Origin: Spirochaetota bacterium | GTDB taxonomy: Bacteria > Spirochaetota > UBA12135 > COTS27 | Assembly: GCA_013426755.1 (NCBI GenBank) | Contig: AP019861.1 | Location: 186,001-250,000 of the forward strand | Direction of reading: 5' to 3' | DNA length: 64,000 bases | Shown: in pieces, positions 36,896 through 45,673 of the stretch | Position numbering within the stretch: the first letter of the stretch is position 1 | How the letters are laid out: every line of letters begins with the position of its first letter | Notes under the pieces: generated by a model | Database searches by the model: none | Told to the model about the DNA's origin: nothing | Seen by the model: the letters and a program-made list of their open reading frames with translations, nothing else | Program-made: the position numbers and the translations under genes

Positions 36896-39013
36896 ATGCG
36901 AAAACCTGCTGAGAAAAGAAAGAGAAAACCTTTAGAATTTAAATCACTTTTAGAATTTATACAAAAAAACGATAAGTTTATTATTCCCGTTTATCAACGA
37001 AACTATGATTGGGACGAGAATCAATGCCGGGAATTGTTTAATGATTTGAAGTATATTTCTAAAAACAAGTTAAAAGATTATCTTCTGGGTACTATTTACT
37101 CTTTCTATAAAGAAGGAGGTAAAGAACGCATTGTCATCGATGGACAGCAAAGACTCACAACTATTTTTTTATTGCTACTAGCTATGCGTAATTCAGTATC
37201 TTCTGGTAAAAGGAAGGCTACAAAATTTACAAAGCAAGGTATAAATAATAAGTATCTTATAAATGAAACAAGATATACCAAGAAAAAGGAAAAAATAAAA
37301 CTAAAGCAGACTAAAAAAGATGCTAATATTTTTGATTCTCTTATTAACGATAGTGTTAATAAAGAAAGTTCTAAATCTAAGATGCATTCTAATATCTATA
37401 AAAATTATAAGTTTTTTATTGATGAACTCAACAAAGAAAATCTAAAAAAAGAAAATCTAGATCTAGATAAAATTTATAATTCGATGGAAGAGCTCATGAT
37501 TGTAGACTTTTTGCTACAAAAAGATGATGATCCACAGCTTATTTTTCAAAACTTAAATGCTACGGGGTTAGCTCTTGCCGAAGCAGATAAAATAAGAAAT
37601 TTTATTTTAATGAATGAAGATGGAAAAAAACAAGAAGAATATCACAATAAGTATTGGAAACAAATAGAAGAGAATGTTACCTTTAAAACAACTGAATTCA
37701 TTAGAGACTTTTTAACCCATAAAACCAGGAGCATTCCTAATATAAAAGAAGTTTATTTTAATTTTAAGAATTTTTACTCTAATAAAGATACCGACAAAAA
37801 AGGATTCTTAACAGAATTATTACAGTTCTCAACATATTATCGATTTATCTTGCAGCCAGTAAAATTTCCAGACAAAAAGATTAGTGAGTTATTAAAAGAG
37901 ATACAGACATTAAAGGTAGCAGTTTTTAATCCTGCCTTACTGGCACTGCTGGCGGATTATGACAGTAACAAGATCGACAATATTCAATTAAAAAAAATCT
38001 TGGAGACGGTAATTAGTTATGTTGTTAGGAGGTCTATTTGTGATATTCCAACAAGTAATGACATCTTTTCATCTTTGATATTTGATGTTAAAAAGAAAAA
38101 GAACTACGAACAGCAGTACGCTGAAATATTAAAACATAATTTGATGAAAAAGGGTTCGATTAGACGCTTCCCTAAGGATGACGAGGTAGAAAAAGCACTC
38201 CTAACAAAAAATGTTTTTCGTATGAAAAACAAACTGTATTTTCTTACAAAATTAGAAAATCATAAAAATAAGGAACCAGTAGATATAGAGCAGCTTATAA
38301 GTGGAGAAGTACAAATCGAGCATATTATGCCGCAAAGAATTAAAAATGCACCTAAGTGGCAAAAAGACTTAGGGAAAAATTGGGAACCTATCCATAGTGA
38401 ATATTTACACACACTCGGCAATCTTACATTAATTATATCTAAATCTAATATAGAGATAAGTAATAATCCCTTTAAGTATAAAAAACAGTGGTTTAAGAAG
38501 AGTCGTTTTTATCTTAATAAATATTTAACAAGGATTGAAAAATTTACTGAAAAAGAACTAAATCAGAGAACAAAGCATCTTACAAAAAGAGTTTTAGAAA
38601 TATGGAAATACCCGCAAATTCAAGAAACAGAGCAAAATGACTTTTATACATTAGAAGATGTAGAGAGAACTGACTTTACTGGAAAGAAAACTATATTTGC
38701 TGGAAAGAAAATTATATCTTTATCTATATGTGATGACAACAAAGCAAAGATAGATAGCTGGAAAGACTTTTATGTAAAAACAATAAAATTTTTGCTTGAA
38801 TCGGACCCCCGCTACCTTGAAAAAATAAAAGCATTACCTAGTATTAAGATCGGCAGTAAAGATCAGGCAGGACGCACACCTAGAAAAGTTATTGACGAAA
38901 TTTATGTAAATGTTCGTCCTACTTCGGTATCAATATTAAAAGATTTAACTAAGATAGTTGATGAGACAGACTTTGATAAGGGTAAATTTAGATTTTGGGT
39001 TGAGGATGACTAG
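36896..39013 (+). CDS. DUF262/DUF1524 (GmrSD-like) nuclease family protein, paralogue 2
   Basis: The ATG at 36896 was chosen because it aligns with the starts of the other two paralogues. A 15-codon upstream extension from TTG 36851 would translate the conserved leader. The protein is about 705 residues. It has FIIPVYQRNYDWDENQC, IDGQQRLTT, DDPQLIFQNLNATGLALAEADKIRNFIL, IEHIMPQR and LHTLGNLTLI with N-x-EISNNPF, so both the DUF262 and DUF1524 motifs are complete. One copy of the C-terminal QNDFYTLED module is present. The first 20 residues are Lys/Arg-rich. Like its paralogues it probably restricts foreign or modified DNA. It is preceded by an R1 array and followed by another. Confidence 0.87.
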   Translation: MRKPAEKRKRKPLEFKSLLEFIQKNDKFIIPVYQRNYDWDENQCRELFNDLKYISKNKLKDYLLGTIYSFYKEGGKERIVIDGQQRLTTIFLLLLAMRNSVSSGKRKATKFTKQGINNKYLINETRYTKKKEKIKLKQTKKDANIFDSLINDSVNKESSKSKMHSNIYKNYKFFIDELNKENLKKENLDLDKIYNSMEELMIVDFLLQKDDDPQLIFQNLNATGLALAEADKIRNFILMNEDGKKQEEYHNKYWKQIEENVTFKTTEFIRDFLTHKTRSIPNIKEVYFNFKNFYSNKDTDKKGFLTELLQFSTYYRFILQPVKFPDKKISELLKEIQTLKVAVFNPALLALLADYDSNKIDNIQLKKILETVISYVVRRSICDIPTSNDIFSSLIFDVKKKKNYEQQYAEILKHNLMKKGSIRRFPKDDEVEKALLTKNVFRMKNKLYFLTKLENHKNKEPVDIEQLISGEVQIEHIMPQRIKNAPKWQKDLGKNWEPIHSEYLHTLGNLTLIISKSNIEISNNPFKYKKQWFKKSRFYLNKYLTRIEKFTEKELNQRTKHLTKRVLEIWKYPQIQETEQNDFYTLEDVERTDFTGKKTIFAGKKIISLSICDDNKAKIDSWKDFYVKTIKFLLESDPRYLEKIKALPSIKIGSKDQAGRTPRKVIDEIYVNVRPTSVSILKDLTKIVDETDFDKGKFRFWVEDD

Positions 39014-39436
39014 AACCAATTAACCGCATATTAAAATATATGAAATGAATTAACCGCAACTAAATGCAGATTAGGTTATATGAAAACAATTAAACACATA
39101 TTAAAATATATGAAAACAATTGACCACAGATGAACGCAGATTGAATGATGTAAAACGAATTAACTGCAGGTGAATATAGGTTAGATTTTATAAAGGAACT
39201 AACCGCAGATAAATTGCAGATTGGGTTATGTGAAAACAATTTATGAAGGAACTAACCACAGATGAACGCAGATAAACGCAGATTGAATGGTATGAAAACA
39301 ATTGACCACAGATGAATACAGGTTAGATTTTATAAAGGAACTAACCGCAGATAAATTGCAGATTGGGTTATGTGAAAACAATTTATGAAGGGAATGAACC
39401 ACAGATGAACGCAGATAAACGCAGATTAGATTATAT
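39014..39436 (+). repeat. R1 repeat array between DUF262 genes 2 and 3
   Basis: About 420 bp of plus-oriented R1 modules with ATTAAAATATATGAAATGAA and TAGATTTTATAAAGGAACT linkers. It ends at the third conserved leader. Confidence 0.92.
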
Positions 39437-39508
39437 GAAACAATAAGTATCATTCTTAAACCTTAAAAAAATTATCATCGTAGCAGACAAAAATATAAGG
39501 TAGATCAT
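39437..39508 (+). promoter_or_regulatory. Conserved leader of DUF262/DUF1524 gene 3
   Basis: This is the third copy of the leader, nearly identical to copy 1 over its whole length (ACAATAAGTATCATTCTTAA through the TAGCAGACAAAAA segment). Its tight conservation next to variable arrays suggests that it was copied together with the gene. Confidence 0.6.
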
Positions 39509-42124
39509 ATGAAACCTTCTAAAATATTACTTTTGAAATTTATAGAAGAAAACGATAAGTTTATTATTCCTGTTTACCAACGAAACTATGATTGGGACGA
39601 GAATCAATGCCAGCAATTGTTTAGTGATTTAAAGCTTATATATAAACAAAGATATAAAGAAAATTTAAAAGAATGCTTCTTAGGTTTTATTGTCTCTTTC
39701 TATGAAGACGGAGAAGGACGTATTGTCATTGATGGGCAGCAAAGACTGACAACTATTTCTTTGTTGCTTCTAGCTATGTGCGAATCTTCTAAAAAAAGCA
39801 AGGCTACAAAATTTACAGAGAGAGATATAATAGATAAGTATCTTATAGATAAACCTTCTGGTGACGAAACAGAAAAAATAAATCTGAAGGAGACTAAAAA
39901 AGATGTTGATAATTATTCTTCTCTTGTTAAGTCTGTTATTTCTTTCGTTAACGAGGATAAAGGAGAAGTAGATCTAAAAAGAGTAGATCTTAAGTCTAAA
40001 ATTTATAAGAATTATAAGTTTTTTATTGATGAACTCAAAAAAGAAAACCTAGAAAAAGAAAATCTAGATCTAGATAAGATTTATGATTCGATTGAACAGC
40101 TCAGCATTGTGCATGCTTTTCTAAAAAAAGGAGTTGACGATCCACGGCTTATTTTTCAAAACTTAAATGCCACGGGGCAGCCCCTTACTGAAGCAGACAA
40201 AATAAGAAATTTTATTTTAATAAATAAAACTGAAGAAGAACAAAAAAATTATCACGATAATTGGAAAGAGATAGAACAGAATGTTATTAAAACAGGTAAG
40301 AAAGTTACTTATGAAACAACTGAATTTATTAGAAATTTTTTAATCTATGAATATAATAGATTTCATAACAAAGGCAAAGTGTATTTTGATTTTAGGGATT
40401 ATTATCTTGAAGAAGTTAAAAATGAAAAAAAATTCTTAAAAACATTGTTACGGTTTTCAGAATACTATCAAGCTATCTTAAAACCAGAAAAATTTGAAAA
40501 CCTAAAACTCAAAAAAAACCCAAACAAAAATAAGGAAATTATAGGTTTATTAAAAGAATTACAGACATTAAAAGTAACAGTTTTTAATCCCGCTTTACTA
40601 GCATTGCTGGCGGATCGTAATGATGATCAGATCGATGACACTCAGTTAAAAGAAATCTTAGAAACGGTGATTAGTTATGTTTTTAGGAGATCCATCTGTG
40701 GTCTCCCAAGAAATGCATTAGATAATATATTTTCATCTTTGATATCTGATGTAAAAAAGAATAAAGATTTTTCCAATGAACAGTACGCTGATATATTAAA
40801 ATATACTTTAAAGAAAAAAACTTCAAGAGGACACTTCCCTAATGATTATGAAGTAGAAAATTCATTGTTAGAGAAGGATGTTTATCTTATGGACTCTGTA
40901 CGGTATTTTCTTACAAAATTAGAAAATCATAAGAATAAGGAACCAGTAGATATAGAGAATCCTACAAGTGAAACAAAAATACAAATCGAGCATATTATGC
41001 CGCAAACGCTTACATCTACATGGAAAAAAGACTTAGGGGAAGACTGGGAAACTACCCACAGTCGATATCTGCACACACTAGGTAATCTCACATTAACCGG
41101 ACATAATCCAAAACTAAGTAATATGCCCTTTGAGAAGAAAAAAGAGTGGTTTAGAAAAAGTCGCTTTTATCTTAATGAAGATTTAAAAGGGATTGGAAAA
41201 TTTACTAAAGAAGAACTAAAAGAGAGAACAAAGCATCTTACAGAAAGAGTTTTAAAAATATGGAAATATCCGCAAACCAGTTATAGTTCAGATAACGAAA
41301 CAAAAGCTTCATGTAAAAAAATAAAAGTTCTAGATCAAGAAACAAAAATTTTAGATAAAGAAACAGAACAAAATGACTTTTATACATTAGAAGATAAAAT
41401 TAACGTTTCTAGAAAAGAAGTTATATTTTTATCTATACGTAATGAAAAAAAAGCAGAGGTAAGTAGCTGGGCAGATTTTTATAAAAAAACAATAAAATAT
41501 TTACTTGAATTTGATCGTGGTTACTTTGAAAAAATAAGAACACTACCTAGTATTAGGATCGGCAGTAAAGAGGGAGCAGGAGATAGATCTGAAGAAGTCG
41601 CTGATGGAATTTATATCAATGTTAATTTTGATTCAAATAGGATACTAAAACATTTAGGACAAATAGTTGATGTGATAGACTTTGGTAGGAGTAATGTTAA
41701 TTTTCGGATTGAAAAAATTTCAGATAAAAAAACAGAAAATAATGACTTTTATACACTAGAAAATATAGAGAAAGTTGACTTTGCTAGAAAAAAAGCTAAA
41801 AAGGAAACTATATTTTTATCTATATGTGATGAAAAAAAAGTAAAGGTAGATAGCTTTAGAGATTTTTATTTGAAGACAGTACGGTTTTTACTTAAATATA
41901 ATCCTGCTTATTTAGAAAAAATGAAAAAAATACGCAGTATTAAAATAGGGCGTGAAGAGGAAGCAGGACAAGTGCCTAGAGAAGTTGTTCCAGGAACTTA
42001 CTTAGATGTTAATTTTGATCCAGATAGGATAGTAAGACATTTAAAACAGATAGTTGATGAGACAGATTTTGATAAGAGTGATGTTAAATTTTGGATTAAA
42101 GACAAGAAGACTAAAAATAGTTAA
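39509..42124 (+). CDS. DUF262/DUF1524 (GmrSD-like) nuclease family protein, paralogue 3, with two C-terminal modules
   Basis: The 871-residue protein has FIIPVYQRNYDWDENQC, IDGQQRLTT, DDPRLIFQNLNATGQPLTEADKIRNFIL, IEHIMPQT and LHTLGNLTLTGHNPKLSN. It is about 165 residues longer than its paralogues. The C-terminal module (xNDFYTLEx...W-x-DFY-x-KTIKYLL...YINVNFDSNRILKHLxQIVD) occurs twice, at about 635-745 and 750-865. The two copies are clearly diverged, so this is not a recent duplication. The modules may read DNA modifications or sequence; this is inference. The gene is preceded by R1 and the leader, but its 3' side passes into ordinary spacer before azlC. Confidence 0.88.
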   Translation: MKPSKILLLKFIEENDKFIIPVYQRNYDWDENQCQQLFSDLKLIYKQRYKENLKECFLGFIVSFYEDGEGRIVIDGQQRLTTISLLLLAMCESSKKSKATKFTERDIIDKYLIDKPSGDETEKINLKETKKDVDNYSSLVKSVISFVNEDKGEVDLKRVDLKSKIYKNYKFFIDELKKENLEKENLDLDKIYDSIEQLSIVHAFLKKGVDDPRLIFQNLNATGQPLTEADKIRNFILINKTEEEQKNYHDNWKEIEQNVIKTGKKVTYETTEFIRNFLIYEYNRFHNKGKVYFDFRDYYLEEVKNEKKFLKTLLRFSEYYQAILKPEKFENLKLKKNPNKNKEIIGLLKELQTLKVTVFNPALLALLADRNDDQIDDTQLKEILETVISYVFRRSICGLPRNALDNIFSSLISDVKKNKDFSNEQYADILKYTLKKKTSRGHFPNDYEVENSLLEKDVYLMDSVRYFLTKLENHKNKEPVDIENPTSETKIQIEHIMPQTLTSTWKKDLGEDWETTHSRYLHTLGNLTLTGHNPKLSNMPFEKKKEWFRKSRFYLNEDLKGIGKFTKEELKERTKHLTERVLKIWKYPQTSYSSDNETKASCKKIKVLDQETKILDKETEQNDFYTLEDKINVSRKEVIFLSIRNEKKAEVSSWADFYKKTIKYLLEFDRGYFEKIRTLPSIRIGSKEGAGDRSEEVADGIYINVNFDSNRILKHLGQIVDVIDFGRSNVNFRIEKISDKKTENNDFYTLENIEKVDFARKKAKKETIFLSICDEKKVKVDSFRDFYLKTVRFLLKYNPAYLEKMKKIRSIKIGREEEAGQVPREVVPGTYLDVNFDPDRIVRHLKQIVDETDFDKSDVKFWIKDKKTKNS

Positions 42125-42292
42125 AGCTACTTGCTTAGGAAGGTGTAAGATTATTGATAGTATGTGCTTCGAAGAGAATTTATCTATTACGCTTATCACT
42201 ACGGTTATTAACAATGAAAAAATATAAAGTGCGAACGTCTTTTTTATAGCAGATAGTGATAATATGATTTTAGAGGAGCGTCTTAGTAAAAA

Positions 42293-43159
42293 TTGACACG
42301 ACCAGCACGAGAATCTAGCCATTCTGCCCGTAAAAAAACCAGCCGTCCTCAGACTGACGAGCACAGATCACCGCATCATTCTAAAGAAGGACACCACCAT
42401 TCTTCCAATCATAGATCGAAGCATACCATCGCATTTATAAAACGTTATTATGCGATCATTGCCACGTCTGCATTAGGGCTCGCATCAATATTCTTCTTCT
42501 ACGGCACGCAAGCCAATCTATCTGGAATGTCGTTATTAGAAACATTTCTAGCAGCGACGATTGTTTATGCAGTGCCAGCGCAACTTATCTTAGCAGACCA
42601 GGCAATTATTCGTGGTTCTGTATTAAGCATATTTATAGCAGTGCTCCTTGTCAATATGCGATTGCTACCAATGACGATGGCGGTCATACCTAAAATAAAA
42701 AGTCGTTTCATGCCGTTAAATATTATCAATGCTCACTTTATTGCATTGACGACGTGGCTTGGATTTTTACAGCTCGACCCAGAATTAGACAATTATCCTG
42801 TTATCAATAAAGCACACTTTTACTTCGGACTTGGCGTCTCGCTGTGGACAATTGCTTGGATCATGGCGGTCTTAGGCTACTTAAGTCAAGGCGTCGTCAG
42901 TACAGAAGTGCAGTTAGCCTTCGTCTACGCTAACCCCCTCTATTTCCTGCTTCTGATCTTAGGACAAACTAGGAATAAACAAAATTTCTTACCCATTATC
43001 CTAGGCGGACTGCTCCTACCTTTCCTTGCTCTGCTCAGTTTGCAGTGGAGCGTTATTTTATCAGGACTCATCGGCGGAACTGTTGCTTTTTTTATCAATA
43101 CATACCGTACTAAACAGAATACCGATGCACACCACACACATTTAAAACAACGCAAGTAA
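42293..43159 (+). CDS. azlC: AzlC family branched-chain amino acid exporter, large subunit
   Basis: A roughly 42-residue Ser/His/Arg-rich N-terminal tail precedes an AzlC core: YGTQANLSGMSLLETFLAATIVYAVPAQLILADQ, LLVNMRLLPMTMAV, INAHFIALTTWLGFL and a series of membrane spans. AzlC with the small AzlD exports branched-chain amino acids. The start is TTG at 42293 with GAGGAG about 13 bp upstream, and a later start cannot be excluded. azlD follows 210 bp downstream. Near livKHMGF, this gives uptake and export systems for the same substrates within one region. Confidence 0.85.
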   Translation: MTRPARESSHSARKKTSRPQTDEHRSPHHSKEGHHHSSNHRSKHTIAFIKRYYAIIATSALGLASIFFFYGTQANLSGMSLLETFLAATIVYAVPAQLILADQAIIRGSVLSIFIAVLLVNMRLLPMTMAVIPKIKSRFMPLNIINAHFIALTTWLGFLQLDPELDNYPVINKAHFYFGLGVSLWTIAWIMAVLGYLSQGVVSTEVQLAFVYANPLYFLLLILGQTRNKQNFLPIILGGLLLPFLALLSLQWSVILSGLIGGTVAFFINTYRTKQNTDAHHTHLKQRK

Positions 43160-43182
43160 TATAGCTAGTTTTTTTATATACA

Positions 43183-43240
43183 TTTTTATGTACATACCAT
43201 ACTAAACAGAATGCCAATACACATTACAAACGTAAAGTAG
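43183..43240 (+). pseudogene. Duplicated 3' end of azlC
   Basis: ACATACCATACTAAACAGAA followed by an ACACATTACAAACGTAAAG segment repeats the last codons of azlC (source 43097-43159). It decodes as TYHTKQNANTHYKRK against TYRTKQNTDAHHTHLKQRK. It has lost its start and stop context. GAGACTAGACG-like reiterations follow to 43360. Confidence 0.65.
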
Positions 43241-43369
43241 TCGCAAACGATATGATCAGTTATTAGATAAAAATAGATGAGACTAGACGTGAATAGGTGA
43301 GAGTAGACGAAATAGACGAAAGTTAGGCAAGAGCAGACGAGACTAGGTGAAGGTAGATGGGAATCAGCT

Positions 43370-43705
43370 ATGGCGGATCATCCTTATTATATATTGAGTA
43401 TTATTGGTGTGGCGGCAGCGGCTACATTTTTCTGGCGTATCCTCGGAACGTATATTGGTCGCAAACTTGCCATCGACCATTTCATGATTAAGTGGGCAAC
43501 CGCAACCGCTTACAGTACGGTAACCGCTCTATCATTCAAATTACTTATCTTTCCAGAAGGTCCCCTCGGTGAAACAATGCTCCTAGATAGACTAATTGTC
43601 CTCATTGTAGCTGTGGGTGTGTTTTTCTTAGCTAAAAAAAACATCCTTATCACTTGTATTTTCGGTGTGATTTTGTTTGGTGCTATACTTTATCTCAGAC
43701 AGTAG
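43370..43705 (+). CDS. azlD: AzlD family branched-chain amino acid exporter, small subunit
   Basis: The 111-residue protein has four hydrophobic spans and the family-like N-terminal segment ILSIIGVAAAATFFWRILGTYIG, then VTALSFKLLIFPEG. It is the expected partner of AzlC for amino acid export across the inner membrane. The ATG is the first in frame. The gene converges on the DUF4145 gene, with only 21 bp between the two stops and no obvious terminator. Confidence 0.82.
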   Translation: MADHPYYILSIIGVAAAATFFWRILGTYIGRKLAIDHFMIKWATATAYSTVTALSFKLLIFPEGPLGETMLLDRLIVLIVAVGVFFLAKKNILITCIFGVILFGAILYLRQ

Positions 43706-43726
43706 TCAAAAGTTTAAGTTTATAAC

Positions 43727-44323
43727 CTATTTGTTATTTTCTTTTTTAGTTGACTCTGATATTATTTTTTCTGATATTTTACTCGTGATATAAACAACTT
43801 GAATAAATTGTTTGACAAGTTCTAATATAGCCTCTGCATCTTTATGAGTTACGGGGTGTTCGTTCGAGTGGGCTCCATCATTACCAACTAGTCTGACTGC
43901 ATCTGCCCATTTTTTTATGTCTTTGGTAATAATTCCATCTTTTTGAAGAAAAGCTATCTGCCCTCGGAGGTTCTCTTTTTCAGGGGCTCCTTTATCTTTG
44001 CAGCATTTTTCTAGTATTCGCCTCGCCATAACACCAGTCGCATTGTATGCTGCAACAGAAAAACAATCAAGAGCTTCTTTTAAATCTGCTTTAATAAAAT
44101 CAGGAGTTTCTGGATGTGGCTTTCCAGCGAGAGCTTTAGGATGTATCTCAACTATCTTTAAAGTCCCTATATCACGTAGCTCAAGTAAAAAATGTTGTGC
44201 ACAGGCATTGCATCCAGCTATTTGATAAATTGATGAAGAATTAGTTATAACAGGACTTCCTCTACGTGAGAGTTCAGTATGTTGTTCGCACTTTGGACAG
44301 TATATAGAAAGGAGAGATGCCAT
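43727..44323 (-). CDS. DUF4145 domain-containing protein with N-terminal zinc ribbon
   Basis: The 198-residue protein starts with CPKC and continues to a CNAC pair (residues 9-12 and 38-41), a likely zinc-binding module. The DUF4145 helical region follows: DLKEALDCFSVAAYNATGVMARRILEKCC, LRGQIAFLQKDGII and WADAVRLVGNDGAHS. The RLVGNDGAH segment is the family hallmark. DUF4145 occurs alone and fused to restriction subunits. Its function is not established. It lies between azlD and hemB, not next to the defence island, so a defence role is only possible. Confidence 0.82.
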   Translation of the reverse strand: MASLLSIYCPKCEQHTELSRRGSPVITNSSSIYQIAGCNACAQHFLLELRDIGTLKIVEIHPKALAGKPHPETPDFIKADLKEALDCFSVAAYNATGVMARRILEKCCKDKGAPEKENLRGQIAFLQKDGIITKDIKKWADAVRLVGNDGAHSNEHPVTHKDAEAILELVKQFIQVVYITSKISEKIISESTKKENNK

Positions 44324-44382
44324 TATTTATTCCTAACTTAAAAATTGTTATTTTAATCAAATTGTTTTAAATCAAATTGTTT

Positions 44383-45507
44383 TTAAACTGAATTGTTTTT
44401 TAACCGGTTAAGTACGTCATAAGCAAAATAGCTAATAATTAGATCCGCTCCAGCACGTTTAATGGCAGTAAGGCTTTCAATGATAGCCAGCCGCTCATCA
44501 ATCCAATTCTTCTCAGCCGCCGCTTTAATCATAGCGTATTCACCAGAAACTTGATAGGCCGCTACGGGAAGATTAGAAATTGCTCGTACCCCTTTCACAA
44601 TATCTAAATAAGGGAGTGCCGGTTTAACCATTAAAATATCGGCGCCCTCATCTATGTCGAGGGTTGCTTCGTGAAGGGCTTCACGGCTATTGGCAGGGTT
44701 CATCTGATAAGATTTTCTGTCGCCAAATCGCATCATTGATGAAGCGGCCTCACGAAAGGGACCGTAAAATGCCGAAGCATACTTCACCGCATAACTCATA
44801 ATAGGAATGTCAATGAAGCCATGCTGGTCTAATTGTGTTCGTATAGCACCGACCATTCCGTCCATCATCCCTGAGGGAGCAATCATATCACATCCCGCCT
44901 CAGCGTGAATAAGCGCTTGTTTGCCCAACATGACAAGCGTTTTATCATTGTCGACAGTGATTGTCGTATTAGGATGCGTGGTATTTCCTTGTTGAGAATA
45001 GTTTGTCCCAGCAGCGTTTTCAGTAGAAGTAGGTATGTCAATATGCCCACAATGTCCATGACTGGTGTATTCACAAAAACAGCAATCGGTAATCACAATC
45101 AGTGCTGGAAATTGCTTTTTTATGATTGTAACCGTTTTAGCAATAATTCCCTCATTGCTGAGGGCATCACTTCCTCTGGTGTCTTTATGGGCTGGAATGC
45201 CAAATAGAATAATGGCTTTAAGGTCTACTTTTAAGTAGGTTTCTAATTCTTTAAGGAGGGTGTCTGGGGAAAATTGGAAAATACCTGGCATGGCTGCAAT
45301 TGGATTTTTAATATTTCTTCCAGCCCGGACGAAAACGGGCATGATGAAATCAGTAGCATGAAGCGTCGTTTCTTGTACCAATTCACGCAAATGCGCATTT
45401 TGGCGCAGCCGCCTGGGTCTATGTGTAAGAAATGACCTGGTATTACTCTTACGCTCAGATCCAATTATGTTACTGCGATCAGGCTTATTTGAAAAAACTT
45501 TGTTCAT
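44383..45507 (-). CDS. hemB: Delta-aminolevulinic acid dehydratase (porphobilinogen synthase)
   Basis: HemB condenses two 5-aminolevulinate molecules to porphobilinogen in tetrapyrrole synthesis. The zinc site DCCFCEYTSHGHC (131-143) has all three Cys ligands. MSYAVKYASAFYGPFREA carries one active-site lysine and ADILMVKPALPYLD the Schiff-base lysine. RPRRLRQNAHLRELVQET marks the family N-terminus. The length of 374 residues is slightly above the usual 320-330. The excess comprises an N-terminal tail and an Asn/Thr-rich insert after the zinc site. No other tetrapyrrole gene is in the window. Confidence 0.95.
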   Translation of the reverse strand: MNKVFSNKPDRSNIIGSERKSNTRSFLTHRPRRLRQNAHLRELVQETTLHATDFIMPVFVRAGRNIKNPIAAMPGIFQFSPDTLLKELETYLKVDLKAIILFGIPAHKDTRGSDALSNEGIIAKTVTIIKKQFPALIVITDCCFCEYTSHGHCGHIDIPTSTENAAGTNYSQQGNTTHPNTTITVDNDKTLVMLGKQALIHAEAGCDMIAPSGMMDGMVGAIRTQLDQHGFIDIPIMSYAVKYASAFYGPFREAASSMMRFGDRKSYQMNPANSREALHEATLDIDEGADILMVKPALPYLDIVKGVRAISNLPVAAYQVSGEYAMIKAAAEKNWIDERLAIIESLTAIKRAGADLIISYFAYDVLNRLKNNSV

Positions 45508-45673
45508 GAGGATTATTTAATTGAATATAGTCTTATACAATAGATGCAGCAGATACAGTGGATACAATATGTAGAGTAAGCTAGTAAAGGTTAGCTGGGA
45601 TAGTAATATAATTTAGCTGGGATAGTATATAATAAATATGCGACCACTTGCTATATTTAAGAATGGAGTTTTT

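Noticed and set aside
28618..42124. Transposases moving the DUF262 genes
   Set aside because: No transposase, integrase or terminal inverted repeats were found around them. Only R1 and the leader are shared.
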